15,930 bases of DNA from Desulfurococcales archaeon (GCA_027083045.1 JALWQP010000110.1:1-15930); one strand, 5' to 3'. Shown: positions 5,922 through 12,636, counted from the first letter of the stretch. Numbers and translations: made by a program. The notes: generated by a model not told the origin, from the letters alone.

Positions 5922-6633
5922 GGATAATTATCTCCCTCCCTTTTCCAAGCTTTTTGTAGGTAAGATCAAATCTCTCTGTCTCAATAAATAATTCGTTACC
6001 ACTAGTAAACACATTTATCTTATTGTATCCTATGATGCCTTTTATGATCGATATTATAGTATGATGCGACAAGAGACCACTCGTTATTAGATCAGCGAGT
6101 TTCTGGATAATATCGGTATCACTGATATAAAGTCTCAAAAAATTCTGTGTAGCATACAATAGCGGTTTACCAGTTCTGCTCGACAGGATTGTGAGCATAG
6201 AATATTGTGGCTTTAAGAATGGGATAAAAAACAAGCACGCATTGCGTCCAAGTAATGATTTAATGATAGATGAATAATATGAAATATTTTGAAGAACTTT
6301 TAGCTCTTTAGAACTGGTATTATTCTCAAGAACGTATAAATTATCATTAAATTTTCTCATGTATGCCTCAGTGTGAACACAATATATTTTCTTGCCTTGT
6401 AGGAAACCCGGAAAAGACCATAGAAAACCCTTGTCTTCACCCCAGACAAGTTCTTGGAAGTTCTCGCCGGGGCATATTATGTTGTCGGTAGCTCTAACCA
6501 CGAATAAGATGTTGTATGAGGAGAGCTTCTCAAGAACTAGTATGTAGTCTGCAATATATTTAGCCTCATTCAGCTCGCAATTAACCATATTGTTTTTTAA
6601 AATGCAGATGTCATAATCTGCTAAATCGTGCAT
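5911..6633 (-). CDS. Unrecognised 240-residue protein, operon partner of the TatD-type hydrolase
   Basis: An intact gene with 240 codons from the ATG at 6633. A GTG at 6645 opens the frame slightly earlier, but it lies only a few bases below the TATA box at 6652-6662, so 6633 is preferred; transcription could start at or very near this ATG. The product is a soluble alpha/beta protein with five Cys (MVNCEL, IICPGE, IYCVHT and others) that are not clustered. It has hydrophobic strands (YNILFVVRATD, NACLFFIPFL) but no convincing membrane helix. I do not recognise the family. The 11-base overlap with the TatD-type gene suggests a shared pathway, perhaps nucleic-acid or nucleotide metabolism, but that is inference from position only. 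Confidence 0.7.
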   Translation of the reverse strand: MHDLADYDICILKNNMVNCELNEAKYIADYILVLEKLSSYNILFVVRATDNIICPGENFQELVWGEDKGFLWSFPGFLQGKKIYCVHTEAYMRKFNDNLYVLENNTSSKELKVLQNISYYSSIIKSLLGRNACLFFIPFLKPQYSMLTILSSRTGKPLLYATQNFLRLYISDTDIIQKLADLITSGLLSHHTIISIIKGIIGYNKINVFTSGNELFIETERFDLTYKKLGKGREIIIHDH

Positions 6634-6646
6634 GGTGCTATGCACC
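6628..6646 (-). promoter_or_regulatory. Two overlapping inverted repeats at the start codon
   Basis: GGTGC-TAT-GCACC (6634-6646) sits immediately upstream of the ATG at 6633. A second inverted repeat, GTGCAT-GGTGCT-ATGCAC (6628-6645), overlaps it and includes the start codon. In RNA the two hairpins exclude each other and either would hide the GGTG ribosome-binding sequence; in DNA the element lies at the expected transcription start and could be an operator. Confidence 0.4.
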
Positions 6647-6651
6647 GTATT

Positions 6652-6662
6652 CTTAATTTAAG
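6652..6662. promoter_or_regulatory. TATA-like box between the unknown gene and the sRNA/HAD gene
   Basis: CTTAATTTAAG is nearly symmetric. On the minus strand it predicts a start near 6633, giving an almost leaderless mRNA for the gene starting there. On the plus strand it predicts a start near 6682, upstream of the candidate sRNA; a TAATAATA run at 6668-6675 is an alternative plus-strand box. Confidence 0.4.
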
Positions 6663-6693
6663 CCCGGTAATAATAACCTGTATGTTGGCCGTA

Positions 6694-6754
6694 CAGGGAT
6701 GATGAGTTTGCCGATTACCGTAGCTTGTGTGGAATCTCCCGAAATCTGACCATG
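6694..6754 (+). ncRNA. Candidate C/D box guide sRNA
   Basis: A perfect C box, ATGATGA (6699-6705), and a D box, CTGA (6746-6749), are 40 bases apart, the compact size of archaeal C/D sRNAs. Between them a degenerate D' (CCGT, 6718-6721) and C' (TGTGGA, 6728-6733) can be placed. With these boxes both guide segments, 6706-6717 and 6734-6745, are exactly 12 bases. The flanks can pair weakly (GG 6697-6698 with CC 6750-6751, then AC 6694-6695 with GT after one mismatch). The location is intergenic, ahead of the HAD gene, whose Shine-Dalgarno overlaps the 3' flank. Against it: the internal boxes are degenerate and the terminal stem is short. Confidence 0.45.
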
Positions 6755-6764
6755 GTGTTGCTTA

Positions 6765-7430
6765 GTGTGTAGGAACCTAGTATTACTAGACTATGATCTA
6801 ACTATTATGGATAATATGGTTGATTTCTACGATGCTTTCTCAGAATCTTTGAAGAGATTTGGTTGTGAACCAGTATCTTATGATACTTTTGTTCAACATG
6901 TATCGGCTGATAGTCTGAATGATCTTCTTCCCCCAAAAATCCAACCAATGGAGTTTTGGACGTATTTCCGGAGGGTATACCCGAGTAAATCAGGCTATCC
7001 TATGAAGGGGGTTAAGCGATTTCTTATTGTATTGAAGAGCATGAACATACCGCTAGTTATTGTTTCTGGAAGAGATTCTCACCCCCTTCTTTTATGGCTT
7101 GAGCTGGCGCGGTTTGGATTGAATGATTATATAGATGAAATATATACGATGTTTGATCTAAGGATACATGGCGGTATCGAGGAAGAACTATTTGATAAAA
7201 GCTGGCTTATAAGAATGATTATAAAGAAGTATTGTGTGGAACCGTCACACGCTATATGTATTGGTGATTACAAGCAAGATTACATCAGCTGTTCTAAGGC
7301 AGGGATAAGATTCATCGGTATAACTAGGAATCGTGAAAGAGCTGAAACTCTCAGAAAGCTTGGAGCTGAGATCGTGGTGAACGATTTTGATGAATTATTC
7401 TGTTATCTAGACAAGATAATTCGTTTTTAA
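6765..7430 (+). CDS. HAD-superfamily hydrolase
   Basis: A 221-residue haloacid dehalogenase-fold phosphatase. Motif I is LLDYDLT (D9 nucleophile, D11 general acid), motif II is VSGRD (S101), the likely motif III lysine is K145 in FDKSW, and motif IV is GDYKQD (D168 and D172). An alpha-helical cap lies between motifs I and II (about residues 16-85), as in phosphoglycolate-phosphatase-like enzymes. The substrate cannot be read from the sequence. The start is GTG 6765: a GGTG Shine-Dalgarno at 6754-6757 is seven bases upstream, and the ATG at 6752 is out because that frame stops at once. The candidate sRNA ends about ten bases upstream. Confidence 0.85.
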   Translation: MCRNLVLLDYDLTIMDNMVDFYDAFSESLKRFGCEPVSYDTFVQHVSADSLNDLLPPKIQPMEFWTYFRRVYPSKSGYPMKGVKRFLIVLKSMNIPLVIVSGRDSHPLLLWLELARFGLNDYIDEIYTMFDLRIHGGIEEELFDKSWLIRMIIKKYCVEPSHAICIGDYKQDYISCSKAGIRFIGITRNRERAETLRKLGAEIVVNDFDELFCYLDKIIRF

Positions 7431-7489
7431 TTCATGTCAGAGCTAAAGATAAAATAAAGAAGACGAAGAAAATAGTTTTTCAATACTGA

Positions 7490-7783
7490 TCAGTAAACTA
7501 TAGCCATATATCGGCCGTCAGGCCCCATTGTTGCAAGTCCTTCTTCGATAAGTGTTGATAGGGCCTTCCTTATCTTGTCTTCGCTAGCGATGCCGGATAA
7601 TATAGTGTGTATTTCTCTTAGATTCATTGGTCTCTCGCTTATTAGTTCTCGGATTATCTCTATGAGTTCGTCCTCATTAGGCGCTGTCATCAGCACGATG
7701 TCGCTATCCTCATGGAGTATCTTTAACCTGATCTTCTTCATGAAGTACTCTATTTCCTTGTCCGTTAAACTGATATTGTTCAT
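7490..7783 (-). CDS. Small winged-helix DNA-binding protein
   Basis: A 97-residue protein. After a helical N-terminus with a strand (SDIVLMTAP), residues about 51-97 look like a winged helix: a helix (MNLREIHTIL), a recognition-type helix (SEDKIRKALSTLIEEGL) and a wing strand pair (LATMGPDGRYMAIVY). DNA binding is inferred from this pattern. The frame opens at a GTG at 7792, but that GTG lies in the GGTGG Shine-Dalgarno, so the ATG at 7783 is taken as the start. Its stop lies inside a 12-base palindrome (7484-7495). It is divergent from the radical SAM gene, with a palindrome just upstream of its Shine-Dalgarno that could be an autoregulatory site. Confidence 0.7.
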   Translation of the reverse strand: MNNISLTDKEIEYFMKKIRLKILHEDSDIVLMTAPNEDELIEIIRELISERPMNLREIHTILSGIASEDKIRKALSTLIEEGLATMGPDGRYMAIVY

Positions 7784-7792
7784 GCCTTCCAC

Positions 7793-7806
7793 CGATCTAT
7801 TGATCG
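7793..7806. promoter_or_regulatory. Palindrome at the likely transcription start of the winged-helix gene
   Basis: CGATC-TATT-GATCG is a perfect 5-4-5 inverted repeat touching the GGTGG Shine-Dalgarno of the winged-helix gene and spanning its predicted transcription start (about 7802). Confidence 0.35.
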
Positions 7807-7824
7807 TCGCTTCTGTCTGGATAA

Positions 7825-7838
7825 GTTATATTGTATAG
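7825..7838. promoter_or_regulatory. AT-rich TATA region between the winged-helix and radical SAM genes
   Basis: The GTTATATTGTATAG segment offers TATA-like sequences on both strands. It predicts starts near 7802 (minus) and 7857 (plus), both compatible with the chosen start codons. Confidence 0.35.
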
Positions 7839-7879
7839 AACCGGATAACTTTTTTGGTAGCTTTCTTGCACTGGTGTTT

Positions 7880-9202
7880 ATGGAGTTGCCACGGGTAGCC
7901 CTGATACTGTATCGTACACGGTTCACTCGATACAGTGTGAACATTATATCAGCAGTAGCAGATCTCGTCGATGATATCGACGTCTATATAGTTGAAAATA
8001 TTGAATCATCGAAATCAGCTAGTCTATTGGACGCCATAAAAGCAAGATACAGCATCGGTATAGTGGCTGTTTCTCTAAACACCTTTGCACTAGTAGATGA
8101 TAATTTCCGTGCAAAGCTAGTCGGGTTGATTAGGACCGCGAAGATGAAAGGATTCATAACCCTAGCCGGAGGCCCCCATGCATCAGGGGATCCGCTGGGT
8201 ACCCTGAGAATTTTAGGCTTCGACTACGCTGTTGTTGGTGAAGGAGAAGAGACGATCTGCGAGTTTCTCTCAACAATAGCTAATTCTCTTGATCCGCTTA
8301 AGGTCAGGGGGTTGTTCACTATTGTTGATGGAAAACCAATATTTACTGGGCAAAGAGACAAGCATGTTGAACTAGATGAATATCCACCATTTCCGTACTG
8401 GAGGCATTTGTATAATCCTATTGAGATAACTCGTGGTTGTCCACATGGCTGTAAATACTGTCAAGTAAGTTATGTCTTTGGAAGAGAAATTAGACATAGA
8501 AGCATAAATGTGATCATAGAGCACATTGACATAATGCTTGGTGATGGATTGAACGATGTAAGATTCGTATCGCCGGATAGTTTGTCCTATGGGCTGAAAT
8601 ACTATAAGCGAGAACCGGCTTTGGAGGTCATCGAAGAATTATTTACTCGGATCCATAATGTCTTCGAGAAATATGGGAGAGGAAGACTTTTCTTCGGGAC
8701 CTTCCCAAGCGAGGTTAGACCAGAACACCTGACAAGAGAAGCCGCGAGACTGATGTCGCGATATGTATCTAACAAAAACATCATCATGGGAGCTCAGTCC
8801 GGGAGCAACAGAGTTCTTGAGGTCCTTGGACGGGGACATACTATTGAAGATGTATTTGAAGCGGTCGAAAACGCTACCAAATACGGGTTTCAGCCCGATA
8901 TAGATTTCATCGTGGGTCTCCCGGTTGAAGAGGAAGAGGATCTTGTTCTAACACTTAAGGCTATCAAAAAGCTTGTAGAGCTGGGTGCACGGATACATCT
9001 CCATACTTTCATGCCATTACCAGGCACGCCATATGCGTACAAGTTGCCGAAACGTGTGCCACAATGGTTTAGGCGTGAAGTCATGAGGATCATAGGGAAG
9101 GGCGGAGGATACGGTCAATGGCTTAGACAAGAAGAAATATCTCGTAAAATAGTCGAGCTGAGACGGAAGGGGATAATACTTCCGAGAATGCGGCTCAAAT
9201 AA
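7880..9202 (+). CDS. B12-binding-domain / radical SAM protein (MJ_1487-like)
   Basis: A 440-residue protein with an N-terminal Rossmann-type cobalamin-binding-like domain (about residues 1-150, with AGGPHASGDP near 95-104 and VVGEGEETI near 118-126). A radical SAM domain follows, with the 4Fe-4S motif CPHGCKYC (C187, C191, C194). Further conserved parts are GAQSGSNRVLEVLGRGH, DFIVGLPVEEEED and HTFMPLPGTPY. The order and motifs fit the archaeal family described as B12-binding domain/radical SAM, MJ_1487 type (TIGR04013, from memory). The DxHxxG cobalamin-His motif is not seen, which is common in such proteins. The reaction is unknown. The ATG at 7880 is used; a GTG at 7874 is an alternative two codons earlier. 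Confidence 0.88.
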   Translation: MELPRVALILYRTRFTRYSVNIISAVADLVDDIDVYIVENIESSKSASLLDAIKARYSIGIVAVSLNTFALVDDNFRAKLVGLIRTAKMKGFITLAGGPHASGDPLGTLRILGFDYAVVGEGEETICEFLSTIANSLDPLKVRGLFTIVDGKPIFTGQRDKHVELDEYPPFPYWRHLYNPIEITRGCPHGCKYCQVSYVFGREIRHRSINVIIEHIDIMLGDGLNDVRFVSPDSLSYGLKYYKREPALEVIEELFTRIHNVFEKYGRGRLFFGTFPSEVRPEHLTREAARLMSRYVSNKNIIMGAQSGSNRVLEVLGRGHTIEDVFEAVENATKYGFQPDIDFIVGLPVEEEEDLVLTLKAIKKLVELGARIHLHTFMPLPGTPYAYKLPKRVPQWFRREVMRIIGKGGGYGQWLRQEEISRKIVELRRKGIILPRMRLK

Positions 9203-9322
9203 GCGCCCGGCGTCATCACTTATTCAGTCCCGCCATAGTATAGTTCATTGCCGCATGTATGTTACTGATATATATTGGGAGAAATAAACCTATTATACCA
9301 TGGATAACTGAGGGAGAATATC
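9203..9322. other. Intergenic gap between the radical SAM and DUF167 genes
   Basis: A 120-base gap. It holds a TATATATT run near 9270, a possible promoter for the following gene, and the GAGGGAGA Shine-Dalgarno. A D'/C'-like pair on the minus strand (CTGA, four bases, GTGATGA, around 9211-9225) was examined but lacks outer C and D boxes. Nothing else is evident. Confidence 0.4.
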
Positions 9323-9640
9323 ATGCCTGAGCTAGATGTGTTAGGAAGGATACTTAATGAGTCGAAAAAAGGAGTAATTATACAGATATATGTCAAGCCA
9401 GGCTCTAACAGAGAGGAACTAGTTCTTGAGGGTGGCGAACTTGTGTTCTATACTACTGAACCTCCCGAGAAAGGAAGGGCAAATGCGGCATTGATCAAAT
9501 ACTTATCCAAAAGGCTGAGAATACCCGTTTCAAAGATAGATATAGTGAGTGGTCAGCGTGATAGACTGAAAATGATCCTTATCAAAGACGTGAAATTCGA
9601 TGAGATAGTAAAGCTAATCAGTAATATTAAAGAGAAATAA
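9323..9640 (+). CDS. DUF167 / UPF0235 (YggU-type) protein
   Basis: A 105-residue protein of the widespread UPF0235/DUF167 family. The family core is clear: IYVKPGSNREEL (22-33), then VFYTTEPPEKGRANAALIKYLSKRL with the typical PPExGRAN (47-54), and KIDIVSGQRDRLKMI near 72-86. Members are small alpha/beta proteins of unknown function. The ATG has a GAGGGAGA Shine-Dalgarno a few bases upstream. Its stop is directly followed by the stop of the convergent HTH/Zn-ribbon gene, with no base between them. Confidence 0.88.
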   Translation: MPELDVLGRILNESKKGVIIQIYVKPGSNREELVLEGGELVFYTTEPPEKGRANAALIKYLSKRLRIPVSKIDIVSGQRDRLKMILIKDVKFDEIVKLISNIKEK

Positions 9641-9967
9641 CTAGGTCTTTTCTCTTATTATGAATCTGGGTGGAGCTATTCTTTCGCTCTTGCATCGTGG
9701 GCATTTGCTTGGTTTTCGCGGTTTTTTCAAGTCCTTGAATAAGTAGCCGCACTTTATACAATATGGGGGCACCATAACTATTTCGAGGCGTCCATGGCTT
9801 TTTCGGCTAAGTGATTTGGCGGCATGTAGAATCGCGTCATATACTAGGCGTCGATCGCTCTGTCTTAGCCCAAGCAGAGCTATAATATCATCTACCGTTA
9901 GGGGTGTTTCAGTGTTTTTCAGCACTTCTATTATTTTCTCGCGAAGAGTGAGATCGTCAGATAACAT
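9641..9967 (-). CDS. HTH plus Zn-ribbon transcriptional regulator
   Basis: A 108-residue protein in two parts. Residues 1-60 form a winged-helix-type HTH (LREKIIEVLKNTETPLTVDD, then LLGLRQSDRRLVYDAILHAA). Residues about 65-100 form a zinc ribbon with CIKCG (C70, C73) and CPRCK (C89, C92). The combination matches the archaeal group of predicted regulators with an HTH fused to a Zn-ribbon (COG3357 type). It is divergent from threonine ammonia-lyase with about 60 bases between the starts, so regulation of that gene is possible but unproven. Its 3' end abuts the DUF167 gene tail to tail. Confidence 0.82.
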   Translation of the reverse strand: MLSDDLTLREKIIEVLKNTETPLTVDDIIALLGLRQSDRRLVYDAILHAAKSLSRKSHGRLEIVMVPPYCIKCGYLFKDLKKPRKPSKCPRCKSERIAPPRFIIREKT

Positions 9968-10028
9968 GGGTTATCACTGGAAACTATTTCTAATAATTGA
10001 ATCCTTAATATTGATTGGTGGGAAATAG

Positions 10029-11291
10029 ATGAGCTCCGAGGATGTAGATAGACTAATAGATAAGATATACGATTACAGCCTCGAGGCCAGGGAAATAATT
10101 TCTCAATATGCCCACAAAACGCCTCTAATAACAAGCTATACACTGTCAAGTCTTGTTGGTCGTAACGTCTACTTGAAGCTCGAGAATCTACAGAAAACGG
10201 GTAGCTTCAAAGTCAGGGGAGCAATCTACAAGGTTTACAAGATCATAGAGGAGGCACGCTCCAAGGGCGAGGAGGTAAAAGGAGTAGTAGCGGCTAGCAG
10301 CGGCAATCATGCACAGGGAGTAGCGTACGCAGCCAAAGTATTCGGGTTGAAAGCCGTCATAGTCATGCCGAAAATAACCTCAGCCACAAAAGTCAATGCA
10401 ACTAGAAGTTATGGCGCAGAAGTTGTTCTCCACGGCAATATATATGATGAAGCCTATGAGAAAGCTATGGAGATCGCGCGGGAGAAAAACTATGTGTTCG
10501 TGCATCCTTATGATGATCCACATGTCATTGCTGGACAAGCCACAATAGGCCATGAGATAATGGACGAACTGGCCTCTCCTGGGTGTGTGCTCGTTCCAAT
10601 AGGGGGTGGAGGCCTAATCTCTGGTATAAGTATAGCGGTCAAGAAGAGAAATCCTGACACAAAGGTAATAGGGGTTCAGCCAAAGAATGCGCCAGCAATG
10701 TACAAGCTTCTCACGAGGAGCCTGGAAAATTATAGACCTAAACCATCGATAGCTGATGGGGTCGTAGTGAAGAAGCCAGGACGGATAACGAGTAAGATCG
10801 TGGAGAAACTCGTGGACGATATAGTCTTAGTAGATGAGGAAGATATATCGTACGCTATCAACTTTCTGCTCGAGAGAGCCAAGATAGTGGCAGAGGGAGC
10901 TGGTGCCCTACCAATAGCTGCACTGCTCGTGGGAAAATATGCTCCACTAAAGGAACCAGTAGTATGCGTGGTCAGTGGAGGAAACATCGATCCAACACTG
11001 TTGTCAAGGATCATCATGCATGAACTAGCGAAAGACGGAAGATTAGTCTCCCTAATAGGCGAAGTAGATGATAGGCCGGGAGAACTGGGCAAGGTAATAA
11101 AACTATTAGCCGAACATATGCTAAACATTGTTGATATAAGACATGATCGCTGGGATCCCGCCTTACTGCCCTCGAAAGCGAGAGTTGAGATAATAGTGGA
11201 GGCAAAAACACTCGATGATGTGGTGGAGGCTCTGGAGGAGCTCAAGAAGAAAGGATTAAAGTTCAGAGCGAGAAGCGGACTAACGAAATAA
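10029..11291 (+). CDS. ilvA: Threonine ammonia-lyase (threonine dehydratase) with C-terminal ACT domain
   Basis: A PLP enzyme that converts threonine to 2-oxobutyrate and ammonia, the first step towards isoleucine or a catabolic route. The 420 residues match the medium form with one ACT domain. K61 in TGSFKVRGA binds PLP, SSGNHAQG (near 89-96) holds the substrate carboxylate, and GGGGL (near 192-196) is the phosphate loop. The ACT domain (about 335-410, starting LVSLIGEVDDRPGELGKVIK) suggests allosteric control by an amino acid. The ATG at 10029 has a GGTGGG Shine-Dalgarno five bases upstream. The last 12 bases overlap the end of the convergent phosphatase gene. Serine dehydratase activity is a common side activity of the family. 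Confidence 0.93.
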   Translation: MSSEDVDRLIDKIYDYSLEAREIISQYAHKTPLITSYTLSSLVGRNVYLKLENLQKTGSFKVRGAIYKVYKIIEEARSKGEEVKGVVAASSGNHAQGVAYAAKVFGLKAVIVMPKITSATKVNATRSYGAEVVLHGNIYDEAYEKAMEIAREKNYVFVHPYDDPHVIAGQATIGHEIMDELASPGCVLVPIGGGGLISGISIAVKKRNPDTKVIGVQPKNAPAMYKLLTRSLENYRPKPSIADGVVVKKPGRITSKIVEKLVDDIVLVDEEDISYAINFLLERAKIVAEGAGALPIAALLVGKYAPLKEPVVCVVSGGNIDPTLLSRIIMHELAKDGRLVSLIGEVDDRPGELGKVIKLLAEHMLNIVDIRHDRWDPALLPSKARVEIIVEAKTLDDVVEALEELKKKGLKFRARSGLTK

Positions 11292-11924
11292 TTTTTTCAA
11301 ATACTCAGGGATTTCTATTAGATCATCGACAACATAATTAGCATGGTTACACGCCATTCCACACGGGTTCACTGCGAAGGAGACGCCTACATTTCTGAAT
11401 ATAGTGATATCCCATGAACTATCACCGACATAGGCAGTCTTATTCATAGGGATCCCATACTTTTCTGTGAGTTCACGCATAATTTCCAGCTTCTTGTCTG
11501 GGGGCACCCTCGGTACTCCACCTGGGATAAGCTCGTCGTCAATAAATAGCAGCTCATTATAGTAGCACTCACTAATACCAAGCTCGCGACATACGCGACT
11601 AACCAGTAAATCGACACCACTGCTAATAACGATCGGTTTAAAGCCATCTTCTTTTAACATCTCAACTACTCTTTTAGCAGAGCTCCTTATCCTAATACCG
11701 GATAAAGCCTTGATTACATCTTTCTTCGTAATAGGTCTGCCGTAACTGTGGATCATTAGTGCTATATCGATCTTCATCCAGTCCAAGTAACTGATTAAAC
11801 CTCGCTTATAGAGGTCAGCGAAATAACTGTTGTCTCTGCTCCCGAAGTATTCGTGTAGCACGCCCCAACTGCTATGCTCAACAGTTAGTACGCCATCACA
11901 ATCGAAGAATACTAACCCCTTCAA
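11280..11924 (-). CDS. SerB-like HAD-family phosphatase
   Basis: A 214-residue HAD phosphatase of the phosphoserine-phosphatase-like subgroup. Motif I is FFDCDGVLT (D8, D10), motif II is VISSGVD (S101/S102), the motif III lysine is in PPDKK (K144/K145), and motif IV is VGDSSWD (D168, D172). A helical cap lies between motifs I and II. Phosphoserine is a plausible but unproven substrate. Start: the frame can begin with a GTG at 11936, but that GTG lies in the GGTG Shine-Dalgarno, and the TTG at 11924 gives the typical N-terminus MKGLVFFDCDG. The gene overlaps the upstream gene by 29 bases in another frame, so the two are probably translationally coupled. Its 3' end overlaps threonine ammonia-lyase tail to tail by 12 bases. 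Confidence 0.85.
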   Translation of the reverse strand: MKGLVFFDCDGVLTVEHSSWGVLHEYFGSRDNSYFADLYKRGLISYLDWMKIDIALMIHSYGRPITKKDVIKALSGIRIRSSAKRVVEMLKEDGFKPIVISSGVDLLVSRVCRELGISECYYNELLFIDDELIPGGVPRVPPDKKLEIMRELTEKYGIPMNKTAYVGDSSWDITIFRNVGVSFAVNPCGMACNHANYVVDDLIEIPEYLKKLFR

Positions 11925-12504
11925 GGCTTGATGCACCAGATGTACTCATTAATGAAACAATGTTTTTGATATAGTCTAGTAGCTCATCAAGTGTTTTCGC
12001 ACTATACTTCAGTCTAATTGTGCCGGATACATTGTATGTAGAATCACCTATCTGTATAACGAGCTCTACATTGTCTAGCCTAAGAGAAACCCTGCTATCC
12101 TCAATACCTATCTTTGCTCTCGGAAACTCTTTCTTCAAGTTCTCAACAATATTCTCCGGTGTTGGCGGTTTTTCCTCGCCAACAAGACTGGGTAGTATCT
12201 CGTCAATAGCCTCCATAACACTTGGGAGCTCAGAATATAGCTTCTTGGTCTCGATAAGTATCTCCTTGAGAATGTCCAGCTTGCTAGCTGATTTAAACAG
12301 AGATACTACAAGCTTGAAGTCTGCGCTCTTCAAGTATTTAGCGAGATTTTCGGGGTTACCGCCGAAGCTACTGAAATTATATTTTTCTTCGGCCTTTGCA
12401 ATCATTTTTCGTACTTCGTCGATAATGCTAGCGACACTTTTATTGTTCGAATACTCCGCTAGCTTAGAGTTCACAATATGTCTCAGAAAATCTGGGTACC
12501 TCAT
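11896..12504 (-). CDS. Unrecognised protein coupled to the SerB-like phosphatase
   Basis: A 202-residue protein with an ATG at 12504 and a GGGAG Shine-Dalgarno a few bases upstream. Residues 1-120 are almost all amphipathic helix (for example SVASIIDEVRKMIAKAEEKY and LDILKEILIETKKLYSELPS). Residues about 125-185 turn to strands (AKIGIEDSRVSLRL, VELVIQIGDSTYNVSGTIRL) followed by a helix (LDELLDYIKNIVSLM). There is no signal peptide, membrane helix or cysteine. I do not recognise a family. Its end overlaps the phosphatase start by 29 bases, so it is first in a two-gene operon; a role connected with the phosphatase is inference. Confidence 0.7.
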   Translation of the reverse strand: MRYPDFLRHIVNSKLAEYSNNKSVASIIDEVRKMIAKAEEKYNFSSFGGNPENLAKYLKSADFKLVVSLFKSASKLDILKEILIETKKLYSELPSVMEAIDEILPSLVGEEKPPTPENIVENLKKEFPRAKIGIEDSRVSLRLDNVELVIQIGDSTYNVSGTIRLKYSAKTLDELLDYIKNIVSLMSTSGASSLEGVSILRL

Positions 12505-12525
12505 TGTTTTCTCCCTGCGGTGATA

Positions 12526-12542
12526 AGAGTGTTGAAGACTCT
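12526..12542. repeat. Short inverted repeat in the leader of the unknown gene
   Basis: AGAGT-GTTGAAG-ACTCT (5-7-5) lies 22-38 bases upstream of the ATG at 12504, near the likely transcription start. It is an operator or small hairpin candidate; five-base arms are weak evidence. Confidence 0.25.
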
Positions 12543-12578
12543 AATAATGCTGACTGATCAATATAATTATGCATAAAC

Positions 12579-12589
12579 GATATAATATC
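12579..12589 (+). promoter_or_regulatory. TATA box for the TRAM gene
   Basis: GATATAATATC, itself palindromic, predicts transcription from about 12609 and a leader of about 28 bases to the GTG at 12637. Confidence 0.4.
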
Positions 12590-12636
12590 CTCTGACGATT
12601 AGATACAGGGAAAAACAAGAATTATGGGATGCATTC

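Noticed and set aside
7484..7495. Palindrome TACTGATCAGTA at the end of the winged-helix gene
   Set aside because: A perfect 12-base dyad, but it overlaps a stop codon between convergent genes with no promoter nearby; it has no loop and no T tract, so neither operator nor terminator is convincing.
9203..9230. Minus-strand CTGA, four bases, GTGATGA, resembling the D'/C' centre of a C/D sRNA
   Set aside because: No C box lies 12 bases upstream and no D box 12 bases downstream; only the central pair matches.
10730..11245. Long open frame antisense to threonine ammonia-lyase
   Set aside because: Ser/Thr-rich low-complexity translation, no start signals, lies wholly opposite a well-conserved enzyme; a shadow of its codon use.
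12020..12523. Long open frame antisense to the unknown helical gene
   Set aside because: Ser- and Leu-rich translation typical of an antisense shadow; the opposite strand has a good Shine-Dalgarno and a coherent protein.
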